Positions 1 to 10,600 are shown, counted from the stretch's first letter. The stretch is 64,000 bases of DNA from Metellina segmentata (GCA_947359465.1 OX375878.1:80393627-80457626), one strand, 5' to 3'. Numbers and translations: made by a program. Notes: generated from the sequence alone by a model not told the origin.

Positions 1-1530
1 TCGGTAATTGATATTTACTATTTCAAAACAACAATTTTAAATGTGACAGAAGCTTTTCAACGGAGGTTACAGGAATTCAGAAATAAAGCCTTTGTTAAAG
101 AAACATCTCAGTGCTGACGTAACAAAATTGAATTTTTTTCTCCCTTTAATATTGACATTGGCGCTTTTGAACCTTATCAAAAGTAAATTGAGAAATCGTG
201 TTATTGGATGAGAACCTGGAATCATGCTTGAAATTTAAAACAACGACGTACAAACTAGGGGGCTCCGCCCTCTAGTACACAATCGCTCGTCAACACCCGA
301 TGATTGCTACATAAGCATATTTAGTTCGCTTTGCTAACTATACTTTTCAACAATGGGGGATAGGGGATTTCTTCACAATCCATCCCCATATAGATCGCTG
401 CTGGATTGATTCTGGACCTCAAGTACGACATTAATATAAGGTTCCCTTCACATTGCGATATTCATCGCATGCGCCCAAGTAACGGAAAATTGCCTACTTT
501 TTTTGCGAGATAAGCCGACTCCAGTACTAGCTTTAGAAAACGTTCCAAAAATTATCGGCTTATACATGGAAATATAGTGTAAATAAAAAAAAAATGTCAA
601 GAACAAAACACCTCATTTCCACATAAAAAAGGAAATATTTTAGCATAACATATTGTTAAAATTCAGAGTAAATATCATCATAATTTTAAATGCTTCAGAT
701 GATCCGTGTTTGTTGTAATAGTATTTTTTAATTTTTTCATATTCGACTGTTTCTATGGAAACGGCGACCGAATTTGCCGGTTCTTCTGAAAACATTACAA
801 ACTTTCTAGCACGTACTCTCGAATTTTATGAATGAATGAATTAAAAATTATAACTGTGTTTATATCCCGTGCTCCAAATTCATTAGCCCGTTGAACCACA
901 TGACTCGCTATCACGTACTCGCTATTACCAATCACAAAACGAATAAACCTGAAAATACCTTTATTAACCTTTTTTAATAATAGAAAGAAAGATAAGAAAA
1001 AAATTTGTTTGTCAATAAATAAGATTATTATGATATCTGGTTTTATTTAATGTTAGTATAGCTAGTTTAAACCGACTCCTAAAAACATGGTTGTGTTGAA
1101 AAGAAATATGGCTCTAAAAAACAATCTTAACCGTTGTACTGCTCATTTTGGTTCTTTTGGGGACTACTAATGAGTTTGCCGACCATTGATATAGTGTATC
1201 TGCCTTATATAATTGATAAAAATAACAGAAAACGTAAGGTTGGCGAATATTTTTGTCCATTGTAAATACTCTTAACTGTGAAGTACAGTTACTTCAGAAA
1301 TCCTGATGCTGAAAGATTCAATTTTCTGCCACATCTTTTCAATCAATTCAGTTGACATTTAAGCCTCCCCATCGCCGCAAATGCGATCTCGAAAGTAGTT
1401 TATAAACACGCCCACAACAGCGGGAAAGTAGATGTCATTATATGCCATTATATGCGTTCAATTTCCATTTGGATGTAATGAATTAGCAGCGATGATTGCA
1501 TCGAGCCCACTCACTGTCAATAAATTAAGT
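1..1530. other. No gene seen; AT-rich intergenic DNA
   Basis: I see no credible coding frame. A short GC-rich near-palindrome at about 255-275 (ctaggggg...ccctctag) resembles the GC-rich hairpins seen near the ends of some interspersed repeats, but nothing else supports an element boundary. Confidence 0.6.
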
Positions 1531-1544
1531 TAATTATTTGGATT

Positions 1545-1760
1545 GGGGTTTATTGGGACATGTTACCCAAACACAAAATAGCCAACATCGAGTAATGGAC
1601 ATACACACAAGGTTGTTTGGCTCTACTGAGAAAGGACTACATCTTCCATTCAGCGCCAAACACAAGACTGGCGACGTCAAGCAAAATAGACATACACAGG
1701 GAAAGTTTTATTGGCATAGAAGAGCTGTTACTCAAGAAGAAATTGTGCATTATAGCAATC
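1545..1760 (+). repeat. Diverged interspersed repeat
   Basis: The stretch around agcgccaaacacaagactgg and the acacacagg end resembles a segment inserted in a SINE at 5704-5816 and a piece at 57175-57245. Short overlapping frames here are not convincing genes. The family is not identified. Confidence 0.35.
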
Positions 1761-2051
1761 GAATCCCCTACAACGCAGGTTGCTAGCACAATTGGTCTAT
1801 CCAGTCACAATGGTCATTCTTTCAGTAAATTAGAATTTTAGAATAGGATTTAATTTGCCTGTAAGTATTAGGTCTTTCAGCAGCTTCATTCTGTGCGAAA
1901 TACATGATCTGTCTCTCCACTGGGTGCATACAAAAAGGCATTTTTGTCTTACACACTACTGTTTGTAAAATTTCGAAATGTTGTAATCATTTGAAACTCA
2001 TACCATGTGCAGAGCATGGTGTGGAATGTATTTTGTATTTGTATTTTTTTT

Positions 2052-2310
2052 TAAATTAACGTCACACTGGAGCAATACAGCTGGCTATTGGTGACTATCC
2101 GGGATCAACACCCGAAGAGAAAGATCCGATGACAACGCCACGTAATTTAGAACTACGGTCGGATGTAGTCATGCACATATGAGTTGGCACCCCACTCTCC
2201 AAACTTCTACACCCCGCTAACGTGAGGACATGACAGTCTTCTGTTGGATTCGAACTCGCAACCCTCCGGTTGCTACTCCGTTGCTCTAACAACCGGGTTA
2301 TCGCGGCCCG
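2052..2310 (-). repeat. Sb SINE, near full length
   Basis: Read on the minus strand it begins with a tRNA-like head (cgggccgcgataacccggtt), has box B gagttcgaatcc, then the shared SINE body (ggagagtggggtgcc, acgtggcgttgtc) and ends in gacgttaatttaa. It is one of the better preserved Sb copies and defines the Sb head. Confidence 0.8.
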
Positions 2311-3360
2311 TGACTGATCTGTGAAAAATGGACCGAAATGCCCGATTTGGTATTTCATCACCTTGTTTGGCGATGCAACATTTTAGGACAGTGTAGGTGG
2401 TTGAATGAATATTTCTAAAGAGACGGCAAAATTGATGATATCGCCGATGCCTAATATTGTCAGATGATCAATCAATGGACCAATCAGATTATGAATCAGT
2501 GGATAGGCGTGTTATCCCGTTCCGTAAACCAATCATATGATGAATCTTCGATTCGATCCAGCACAGACGAAAGTAGTCCAAGTATCACTTTACTACTAGT
2601 TTTGGTCATATGGAAATGATCCAGGGCCCATAAAACGTCTACCATTGCTCGCTACTTTTATATATCCTCCATGGGTGCTATTATGTAAGCCCATGCTCCA
2701 TTAAGCTCCATTATCTAAGCCCATTAAGCCACTTTAAAATTACTGAATCTAAAGATATTGCTTTTTTTGTCGCATCAAATTAAGTTAAAGCTGCACTTGA
2801 TGACAGCCGCTGCAAAATCCAGTTTTTAAAGTGATGCTGAAAATTATAGTTGATTTAAGCAATTTTCTCCTACATATCCAGACGCATATGTAGAGAAAAA
2901 TTTGTTTGTCATATCATATATACGTAAATTTGATACATGTTTTCGAATGTATACTGATTGAACCGTCTGAATTTAAATTCACTCTAAAATCAAAGAAATA
3001 TTTTCAAATAAAGAAGAGCTTTAGAGTGCATTCAAAATAAACATGGCTATATTTGCAGTACAATGCAAACCTGACTGCTTAAGTGTGTTCTTACATTTCT
3101 TGAGTGCTCCGTTTGTCCTGTATGTAAAAAGTATATTCACTGAAGAACTGATAAAATTGAACCAGTTTCGACTTGTGGCTCAAAAAAATATTGGAGAATA
3201 TCCTATTTTCGACATAAATTCATAAAAAATATGTACATTTTCTCAAAGTATATGTACCGCTTATTTGGTTTATTGTTCAGATATGCATGATAGATAAATA
3301 ACAATAGGTTTTAAGGTTAGAGAGGGATTTTCAATGTGTGCAAAACAACCAGATTGTAAG
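2311..3360. other. No gene seen
   Basis: AT-rich sequence with no domain-bearing frame. A 60-codon frame near 3043 has no recognisable features. Confidence 0.55.
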
Positions 3361-3684
3361 GTATGGTATTTTAATTAACATCGCACTACAGCAACAAAAC
3401 GGGCTATTGACGACGGTCCGCGACCAATTCCCTAAGGGAAACACCCGAGGACAACACCACGTCGCTTAGAACCACGGTCAAATGACGAGGCAACACCTGA
3501 GCTGGCACCCCACTCACCAAACTTCCACACCAACCCAACGTAATGACTTTCGGCCTCGACAGATTTAATGTGCACCGGTCGGCCTCTACATCAAACGCTT
3601 ACAAATATCCATGCAGTGATCCGGATTCGAACCAGGAACCTTCCGATTTAAAGGCTAACAAATTAACCACCTAACTGACAGGCA
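3361..3684 (-). repeat. Sa SINE, head diverged
   Basis: The minus strand carries the Sa body, from the attacc-type tail at 3361 to box B (ggttcgaatcc) near 3630. The expected head ggtatagtggttaagg is replaced by a variant ending in ctgtcagttaggtgg, which also occurs at 7655 and 8835. Confidence 0.8.
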
Positions 3685-3742
3685 GATGGAAAGTAGATTT
3701 TACTTCAACTGAATTTCTCTCTCATGATACATATCAATGTTA

Positions 3743-4071
3743 GTCGACCAACCGGTATAGTGGTTAAGGTGTTAGCCTCTAGATTGGAAGATTCCTGGTT
3801 CGAATCCGAATCCGGGCATGGATGTTTGTAAGCGTATGGTGTAGAGGCGGCTGGTGCACCTTAAACCTGTCGTGGCCGTAAGTCCTCACGTGGGGTTGGT
3901 GTGGGAGTTTGGAGAGTGGGGTGCCAGCTCAGGTATTGCTTCGTCATCGGACCATGGCTCAAAATTACGAGGTGTCGTCCTCGAATCTTTCCCCTAAGGG
4001 ACTGAACCAGGACCGTCGTCAATAGCCCGTTGTGTTGCTCTAGTACGACGTTAACTAAAAGTTACCATTAC
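3743..4071 (+). repeat. Sa SINE, full length with target-site duplication
   Basis: Starts at cgaccaaccggtatagtgg and ends at gttaccattac. The flanks catatcaatgtta (3730-3742) and catatcaagatta (4072-4084) look like a 13-bp target-site duplication with two mismatches. Uninterrupted copies of the same target at 7700 and 8885 show the empty site. Confidence 0.85.
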
Positions 4072-4129
4072 CATATCAAGATTACCATAAAATGTTATTT
4101 ATTGCCGTTTTGACTAATTTTGGTGTTGA

Positions 4130-4440
4130 ACCCTCCTTGGTGGTTATCTCGGCATGATATCATAAGAAACCTCACCAGATTTTGATGGTAATTTGGTAAT
4201 TATTTAGTTAAGGTCGTACTAGAGCAACACAACGGGCTGTTGACAACGGTCCGGGATCAGTCCCTTGAGGGAAAAATCCGAGGACTTCAGATCTTGATGG
4301 ACAAGATACTTCGTCATTATAAGAAAATTGACAGTATATTGATCTCGTCATCATTAAACAATCGACAGTATATTGATGACGAGTTCTCTCGTCTTGGTCA
4401 GATATTAATTTTCGAGGGTCGGTTGTGAGTTCGAATCTTG
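4130..4440 (+). mobile_element. ACGAG-family TIR element, interrupted
   Basis: Begins with the family end accctccttggtggttatctc and carries sub-repeats of the type cagatcttgatggacaagat and atgacgagttctctcgtc. A Sa SINE fragment lies inside it at 4190-4287. Closely similar to the copy at 7770-7965. Confidence 0.6.
4190..4287 (-). repeat. Sa SINE 3' tail fragment
   Basis: Minus-strand 3' part of Sa only (gtcctcggattt to the gacettaac-type end at ggtaattatt). It is 5'-truncated and nested in the ACGAG element around it. Confidence 0.7.
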
Positions 4441-4650
4441 GTTCAACTAAACACCGTCGTGTATACGGGAGCTGGAGCAAGTTGCATCTATTGTAGTCTC
4501 AAATGCCCTTAAGTTGGCGCGGGGTGGTAGTTCGGAGAAAGAGTTTCCAGCTCAGATTTTGACCTCGTCATCTGACCGTGGTTCAAAAAAAAAAAATTTT
4601 GGTGTTGTCCTCGGATGTTCTCATTTGGAAATGATCCCGGACCGTTGCCA
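4425..4650 (+). repeat. Sb-like SINE, diverged
   Basis: Box B-like gagttcgaatcttgg is followed by a body resembling Sb (tcgtcatctgaccgtggttc, gatcccggaccgttgcc). A poly(A) run interrupts the body near 4590. A further partial body copy follows to about 4763. Confidence 0.6.
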
Positions 4651-4764
4651 ATGTTTGATCCTCCAGTGCTACGCTGATTCATTAGCAATACCTTGATGGA
4701 CTAAATATCTGGTCTAACTCCCTGGTCATCTGACGGTGGCTCAAAACTACGTGGTGTTGTCCTT

Positions 4765-5103
4765 AGGTAATGGTAATGGTAATTTTAGTTAACGTCCTAC
4801 TAGAGCAACACAACGGGCTATTGACGACGGTCCGGGATCAGTCCCTTAAGGGAAAGATCCGAGGATTACAACACCTCGTAATTTTGAACCACGGTCAGAT
4901 GACGAAGCTACACCTGAGCTGGCAACCCACTCACCAAACTTCCACACCAACCCAAAGTAATGACTTTCGGCCACGACAGATTTAAGGTGCACCAGCCACC
5001 TCTACATCATACGCTTACAAATATCCATGCAGTAACCCGGATTCGAACCAGGAATCTTCCGATCTAGAGGCTAACACCTTAACCACTATACCGGTTGGTC
5101 GGC
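4765..5103 (-). repeat. Sa SINE, full length
   Basis: Complete on the minus strand, from the gccgaccaaccggtatagtg head at 5103 to the attaccattacc tail at 4765. Confidence 0.9.
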
Positions 5104-5115
5104 ACTATTTTTAAG

Positions 5116-5243
5116 GTAATAGTAATGGTAATGGTAATTTTAGTTAACGTCCTACTAGAGCAACACAACGGGCTATTGACGACGGTCCGGAATCAGTCCC
5201 TTAAGGGAAAGATTCGAGGACAACACCTCGTAATTTTGAACCA
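5116..5243 (-). repeat. Sa SINE 3' fragment
   Basis: 5'-truncated Sa tail. The motif ctatttttaagg flanks it on both sides (5106 and 5243) and recurs at 5582, as expected of target-site duplications from successive insertions at one spot. Confidence 0.8.
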
Positions 5244-5253
5244 CTATTTTTAA

Positions 5254-5581
5254 GGTAATGGTAATGGTAATTTTAGTTAACGTCGTACTAGAGCAACACA
5301 ACGGGCTATTGACGACGGTCCGGAATCAGTCCCTTAAGGGAAAGATTCGAGGACAACACCTCGTAATTTTGAACCACGGTCAGATGACGAAGCAACACCT
5401 GAGCTGGCACCCCACTCTCCAAACTTCCACGCCAACCCAACGTGAGGACTTTCGGCCACGACAGATTTAAGGTGCACCAGCCGCCTCTACACCATACGTT
5501 TACAAACATCCATGCCCGGACCCGGATACGAACCTTGCGATCTAGAGGCTAACACCTTAACCACTTTACCGGTTGGTCGGC
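5254..5581 (-). repeat. Sa SINE, full length
   Basis: Third Sa copy in a row in the same orientation. It is flanked by ctatttttaagg copies and ends in the head ggttggtcggc. Box B is damaged by a small deletion (cggatacgaacc). Confidence 0.88.
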
Positions 5582-5650
5582 CTATTTTTAAGGATTTTTG
5601 CAACTGTTTTTCATAAGTGATTTTCTTTTGGCTGTGGCGTCACGTTTGGC

Positions 5651-6085
5651 GGTAGGTTTTTAATGAACGTCGCACTGGAACACTACAGCGAGCTATTGGC
5701 GACGGTTCGGGTTGGTTGTTGGTTGCTTTCGGGGTTTTATGGCACAAGGGCCATATTTGGTCATGCTGCGCCAAACAAGAGACATACAACATCAAGGAAT
5801 CGTCACACACAAGGCAACGGTCCAGGATTATTCCTCGGAGGGATAGATTTTAGTACAACATCACATAATTTTGAACCACTTTCAGGTGACGAGGCAACAC
5901 AGAGCTGGCACTCATACTCTATAAACGTTCACACCACGCGAACGTGAGGGCATTTGAGACCCCGACTGATTTAAAGTGCATCAGCCCCCTTTGAACACTA
6001 CTGTCTTTGGTCGGATTCGAACTTTCAACCCTCCGGTGGCAAGTCCGTTACGCATTCAATCGGCCTACCACTGCCCGTTACGTTC
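5651..6085 (-). repeat. Sb SINE with internal insertion
   Basis: Minus-strand Sb copy. Head and box B lie near 6010-6080 (ggattcgaactttcaaccct read on plus), and the tail is at 5651. The body is split by a 113-bp insert at 5704-5816. Confidence 0.75.
5704..5816. repeat. Insert within Sb SINE
   Basis: The insert (gggttttatggcacaagggc ... tgctgcgccaaacaagag) interrupts Sb between acggttc and acggtcc. Related sequence, inverted, is at 57175-57245 (cataaaacaacgaacc) and more distantly at 1545-1760. It may be another short interspersed element of unknown class. Confidence 0.5.
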
Positions 6086-6248
6086 GGAATGCATACAAGA
6101 AACTCGTATCGCCGCAAAACCACCACCATCCCATTCATTTAGCTAAACAAGAAATGCCTCTCACACTGCATTTTAGTCCAAGACAATAAATTGCTGCATA
6201 TAGTGTGTTCTAATGCTTATCATCCCTATCGTTAGGCACGTACGCAGG

Positions 6249-6378
6249 TAGTATTTTAATTAATGTCGCACTGGAGCAACATAACGGGCTATTGAAGACG
6301 GTCCGTGGTCAATCCCAGAGGGAAAGATTCGACGACAACAACACGTAATTTTGAATCCCGGTCATATGACGATAGCAT
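6249..6378 (-). repeat. Sb SINE 3' fragment
   Basis: 5'-truncated Sb on the minus strand. It ends just where the MITE at 6384 begins, which suggests the MITE inserted into it or next to it. Confidence 0.7.
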
Positions 6379-6383
6379 CCATG

Positions 6384-6646
6384 TATCGAACTCCGGCAAG
6401 AAAAGTGACCCAACTCAAAATTGCAGCATTTGAGAAAAACATCAACTTAAAGGATACTATAAAACTTATATTGAAATAGAATAAGCTTCTATTAATTTTC
6501 AGGTAAGTATTTATGGTGGAGACTTCTATTATATTCTATAGAATAGTAATATAACCCGCTGGGGAACCTCATACATATTTTTCAATGACATAACCTCAAA
6601 ATGTTTATAGTTTGACTTGTGTCACTTTTCTGGCCGGTGTGCGATA
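6384..6646. mobile_element. MITE with TA target site, copy 1
   Basis: The ends match each other as inverted repeats: left tcgaactccggcaagaaaag, right cttttctggccggtgtgcga. The flanking dinucleotide is TA, as for Tc1/mariner-type elements. A second copy in inverse orientation is at 60852-61119. No coding capacity. Confidence 0.7.
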
Positions 6647-6659
6647 TGGAAAAGCATAT

Positions 6660-7080
6660 TTTTTAAAGTTTTTTAAATTGAGTTCCAGTGTCATATTTCT
6701 GAACAAATGCAGCTGAGCTCGCCTCCAAGGAGAAGGGATTTATTTACGTGTCTTGAATTGTTCTGACAAGAAGTTATTTCGTATTGCAAACTTAAAAAGT
6801 GAATTCGGCTTTCGTCGCTTCTTTCTTTATCCCTCGTGTGCTGCCATTGATATGCATGAAATTGGACTCTGTATACGACGTTCGACGCAATGTACGTTCA
6901 ATTTATGAGAAGCATATCCCTCCGCTGACGTCAAACTTGAAGATTGCACTTTCCGCTCTTTGAAAGGTCCGTTTATTCACCTCGAGGTTTCCGAAAGAAT
7001 GGGTAGACTAAATATATGAAAGAAGCGCAAAATCTCGTCAGGGACCAATATTTGGGAGAGACTGAATAGGACAGGGTTGG
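6660..7080. other. No gene seen
   Basis: Unique-looking sequence with no coding frame or repeat that I recognise. Confidence 0.5.
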
Positions 7081-7082
7081 TA

Positions 7083-7264
7083 GGTATTGTAATTAACGTC
7101 ACAATGGAGCAACACAACGGGCTATTGGTGACGGTCCGGTATCAGTCCCTTAAGGGAAAGATCGAGGACAAAACATCACGTAGCGTTGAACCGCGGTCAG
7201 ATGAAGAGGTCATACCAGAGTTAAGGTAACCCAGATTCTCCAAACTTCCACACCATACCAACGT
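7083..7264 (-). repeat. SINE fragment (Sa/Sb body)
   Basis: Minus-strand body and tail of a SINE, truncated near the middle at accaacgta. The tail (gtaattaacgtcac) is closer to Sb, the inner part to Sa. Confidence 0.7.
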
Positions 7265-7312
7265 ATGGTAATGGTAATGGTAATTTTAGTTAAAGTCGTA
7301 CTAGAGCAACAC
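7265..7312 (-). repeat. Very short Sa SINE insertion with target-site duplication
   Basis: Only the last 45 or so bases of Sa are present, between two copies of accaacgtatgg (7258-7269 region and 7319 onwards). This looks like an extreme 5'-truncated retrotransposition event rather than a deletion. Confidence 0.75.
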
Positions 7313-7336
7313 AACAACCAACGTATGGACATTTGA

Positions 7337-7665
7337 TAATAGGTAATTTAGTAATTTTAAATTAATGTCGTACTAGAGCAACACAAGGGGCTATTGACGA
7401 CCGTCCGGTATCAGTCCCTTAAGGGAAAGATCGAGGATAACACCTCGTAATTTTGAATCACGGTCAGATGACGAAGCAATACCTGAGCTTGCACCCCACT
7501 CTCCAAACTTCCACACCAACCCAACGTGAGGACTTTCGGCCACGACAGATTTGAGGTGCACCAGCCACCTCTACACCATACGCTTACAAATATCCATGAA
7601 CTGACCCGGATTCGAACTAGGAACCTTCCGATCTAGAGGCTAACACCTTAGCCACTTGACTGACA
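7337..7665 (-). repeat. Sa SINE, head diverged
   Basis: Complete Sa body on the minus strand. As at 3361-3684, the head end is replaced by the ctgtcagtcaagtgg variant. Confidence 0.85.
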
Positions 7666-7769
7666 GCCAGATAACAAGTACATTTTACTTCTACTGAATT
7701 TATCTCTCATGAAACATATCAAGGTTACCATAAAATGTTATTTATTGCCGTTTTGACCAATTTTGGTGT

Positions 7770-7965
7770 TGAACCCTCCCTGGTGGTTATCTCGTCATGG
7801 TATCATTAGAAAACTCACCAGATCTTGATGGACGAGATACTTCGTCGTTATAAGACAATTGACCGTATATTGACCTCGTCATCATTAAACAATCGACAGT
7901 ATATTGATTACGAGTTCTCTCGTCTTTACAAAATTGGTCAGATATTGATATACGAGGGAGGGTTG
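7770..7965 (+). mobile_element. ACGAG-family TIR element
   Basis: Starts accctccctggtggttatct and carries cagatcttgatggacgagat, cgtatattgacctcgtcatc and gagttctctcgtcttt sub-repeats. It ends in cgagggagggttg, which mirrors the start. This copy lacks the SINE that splits the 4130 copy. Confidence 0.65.
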
Positions 7966-8088
7966 TGAGTTCGAGTCTTGGTTCAACCACTATACTAGTT
8001 CGTCAGGGTGTGACATTTGAGGCCACGACGGATGTAATGTCTACTCTAAGTTTGTCAATCCGTTACTTTTCCAACAAGTCTAACGGGG

Positions 8089-8162
8089 CCGTTGTAGCTC
8101 AGTGGGTATGGCCAACTGCTCTACCAGCCTTCGAGTGGGCAGGTTCGATTCCTATAATGTTA
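8089..8162 (+). repeat. tRNA-like SINE head fragment
   Basis: gttgtagctcagtgggtatg (box A-like) and gcaggttcgattccta (box B-like) are spaced as in a tRNA. The acceptor stem does not pair convincingly and the context is all SINE, so I read it as the head of another SINE and not a tRNA gene. Confidence 0.5.
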
Positions 8163-8173
8163 ATTTTTTTTCT

Positions 8174-8583
8174 GGGTAATGGTAATTTTAGTTAACGTCG
8201 TACTTGAGCAACACAACGGGCTATTGACGACGGTCCGGGTAATTTTTTTTTTTTTTTTTTTTTTTTTTTAGTTAACGTCGTACTAGAGCAACACAACGGG
8301 CTATTGACGACGGTCCGGGATCAGTCCCTTAAGGGAAAGATCCGAGGACAACACTTCGTAATTTTGAACCACGGTCAGATGACGAAGCAACACCTGAGCT
8401 GGCACCCCACTCTCCAAACTTCCACGCCAACCCAACGTGAGGACTTTCGGCCACGACAGATTTAAGGTGCATCAGCCGCCTCTACACCATACGTTTACAA
8501 ACATCCATTCCCGGACCCGGATTCGAACCAGGAACCTTCCGATCTAGAGGCTAACACTTTAACCACTATACCGGTTGGTCGGC
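8174..8583 (-). repeat. Chimeric Sa SINE with duplicated tail
   Basis: A full minus-strand Sa (8270-8583) is joined through 27 T residues (8243-8269) to a second short Sa tail (8174-8242). The whole unit sits between AAT(8)CTGGG at 8162-8176 and AAT(7)CTGGG at 8584-8597. One target-site duplication around both parts suggests a single insertion, perhaps after template switching. Confidence 0.8.
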
Positions 8584-8599
8584 AATTTTTTTCTGGGGG

Positions 8600-8828
8600 T
8601 CTCTTTTCTGAGAAAGTAAAACGTTCATTGTGAGTGTGTCTGACCTCAGCATCTGTGGAATATGTAATCAGACCCGGAGCACTACGTTACCACCTGCCCT
8701 ATCAAATCTCATCTGCACATCAAGGAACCAGCACCTCAGTAGTACTACGCCTGGCTGTTCATTCCTTGCTTCAAAGGAAGAAAACACAAATAGAGCGATT
8801 TACACCTCCAGGGAGTTTGAACCTTAAC
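8600..8828. other. Unassigned, possibly repetitive
   Basis: Overlapping short frames exist, but no domain or second copy in the window was found. Confidence 0.35.
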
Positions 8829-8970
8829 CACCTGACTGACAGTCAGATAGAAAGTATATTTTACTTCTACTGAATTTCTCTCTCATGATACATATCAAGG
8901 TTACCATAAAATGTTATTTATTGCCTTTTTGACCAATATTGGTGTTGATTCCTCCCTGGTGGTTATCAAG
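8829..8970. repeat. Third copy of a duplicated segment
   Basis: The run from ccacctgactgacagtcaga through catatcaaggttaccataaa to the ACGAG-type end tccctggtggttatcaag matches 3668-3742 plus 4072-4160, and 7650-7800. The ACGAG element is cut off after its first bases here. Confidence 0.7.
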
Positions 8971-9196
8971 CGGTATAGGTTCACTTTTTGACTATAGAAC
9001 TTTAATTGCCTCTATATACTCATAAGAAACTTTTATTAGAGCAGCACTCCTGCGTGCGGGTTTCTTAACTTTTAATTTCTGCTTTGCATCCCACCAAATT
9101 ATTTTCTTTTTCCTTTTCTAATTTGGTCACTTTCACGTAATGGGAAATATTGTTTACCTTATCCCAATCTAAGGGACGGTATCCCATGACGGAAGT

Positions 9197-9520
9197 GCCG
9201 ACCAAACGGTATAGTGGTTAAGGTGTTAGCCTCTAGATCGCATGGATCCTGGTTCGAATCCAGGTCCGGGCATGGATGTTTGTAAGCGTATGGTGTACAG
9301 GCGGCTGGTGCATCTTAAAACTGTCGTGGCCGAAAGTCCTCACGTTGTGTTGGTGTGGAAATTTGGAGAGTGGAGTGCCAGCTCAGGTGTTGCTTCGTCA
9401 TCTGGCCGTGGTTCAAAATTACGAGGTGTTGTCCTCGGATCTCTTCCTTAAGGGACTGATCCCGGAACGTCGTCAATAGACCGTTGTGTTGCTCTAGTAA
9501 GACGTTAACTAAAACTTACC
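9197..9520 (+). repeat. Sa SINE, full length
   Basis: Plus-strand copy from gccgaccaaacggtatagtg to ttaactaaaacttacc, with intact boxes A and B. Confidence 0.88.
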
Positions 9521-9529
9521 AAATTACCC

Positions 9530-9592
9530 GGACTACCACCAATAAATCGTTGTGTTACTCCCAGTGTGACGTCAATTAAATATCTATCTACC
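9530..9592 (+). repeat. Sb SINE tail fragment
   Basis: The last 60 bases of Sb (cgttgtgttactcccagtgt, gacgtcaattaaatatc) follow directly after the Sa copy. Confidence 0.65.
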
Positions 9593-9691
9593 TCTACGCA
9601 ATGTTACCCTCCTCCTGAAAATAAATAATTTATTATTAACCTTTTGACTAAGGCTATAAATATAACGGGCGCGATTCCTACAACTTTCAAA

Positions 9692-10065
9692 GTACAACTG
9701 CTGTACCGGCCGTAGTTAAAGTTCTTTCTTAGCGTGATTTTTATAAATTTCTAGGTCCAACTGTGCTGTACTAGCCGCGCGTAGTATAAATTCCTTCTAG
9801 ACCCGATCAAGGTACAACTGCTGTACCGGCCGTAGTTAAAGTTCTTTCTTAGCGTGATTTTTATAAATTTCTAGGTCCAACTGCTGTACTAGCCGCGTAG
9901 TATAAATTCCTTCTAGACCCGATCAAGGTGCAACTGCTGTACCGGCCGTAGTTAAAGTTCTTTCTTAGCGTGATTTTTATAAATTTCTAGGTCCAACTGT
10001 GCTGTACTAGCCGCGTAGTATAAATTCCTTCTAGACCCGATCAAGGTACAACTGCTGTGCCGGCA
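9692..10065. repeat. Tandem repeat, 117-120 bp unit, about 3.2 copies
   Basis: Units start at 9692, 9812, 9929 and 10046 (partial), with the motif caactgctgtaccggccg. Each unit is itself two related halves of about 60 bp: caactgctgtaccggccgta...ttctttctta and caactgctgtactagccgcg...ttccttctag. Confidence 0.9.
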
Positions 10066-10399
10066 ATAGTCTTAAGCCGCGTTTACACCGGATTTGCACA
10101 ACTTCTCTCCCTCCAAACATCGAAGCTATTCCGACAAACTTCATTAATTTTATCGTTTCGATCTCGCGTTGGGGTGGAGATTTGTTGAGTTTGCAGAGCC
10201 AAATTTGTTTACCGCCATGAGTCGGTAAAGATAAAAAAGTTGCAACTTTTGGGGGAGATTTCTCTTAGACTTTTGCTTGACAATAAACTCCCAGTAGTCG
10301 GTCACGCCGTCTTTTGTTCGCTCTCTGATATTTTGCCCTCATCGCATGCCTTGACCATATCACTCGTCGAACTGCCAGTAAGTGACCTATTCGATTAAA

Positions 10400-10600
10400 A
10401 TGGCATGGACGAAAGAGCTGGTAATAATATTAATAGAAGTATTTAGAGAGATAGCCCTGCCCTCTGGGATCAAACTACACCCGAGTCCAAAGACAAAAAC
10501 AAAAAGAACAATTCATGGAGTGATATGGGTGAGGAACTTGACATTTTGATGAAAAGTGATCGCTCTTCTCTACAAAGGGGTGAGAAGAGTGCGCTCGGAT
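10400..10600 (+). pseudogene. MADF-like DNA-binding domain fragment, frameshifted
   Basis: An ATG at 10400 opens a frame reading MAWTKELVIILIEVFRE. A frame change near 10455 then gives CLWDQTTPESKDKNKK...WSDMGEEL. Together these look like the first two-thirds of a MADF (Myb/SANT-like) domain, with the conserved pattern of a hydrophobic helix, an LW pair and a W in the third helix. Such proteins occur as host transcription factors and as the accessory protein of PIF/Harbinger transposons. A stop follows at about 10600 and the third helix is not clear. The frameshift and isolation argue for a dead copy. A Harbinger-type element lies 3.3 kb downstream, but the two have no visible shared ends. 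Confidence 0.45.

Noticed and set aside
3750..3830. tRNA genes suggested by box A/box B pairs in many places
   Set aside because: These are SINE heads: each is followed by the common SINE body, and the acceptor stem is not a clean tRNA stem. I would not annotate any as tRNA.
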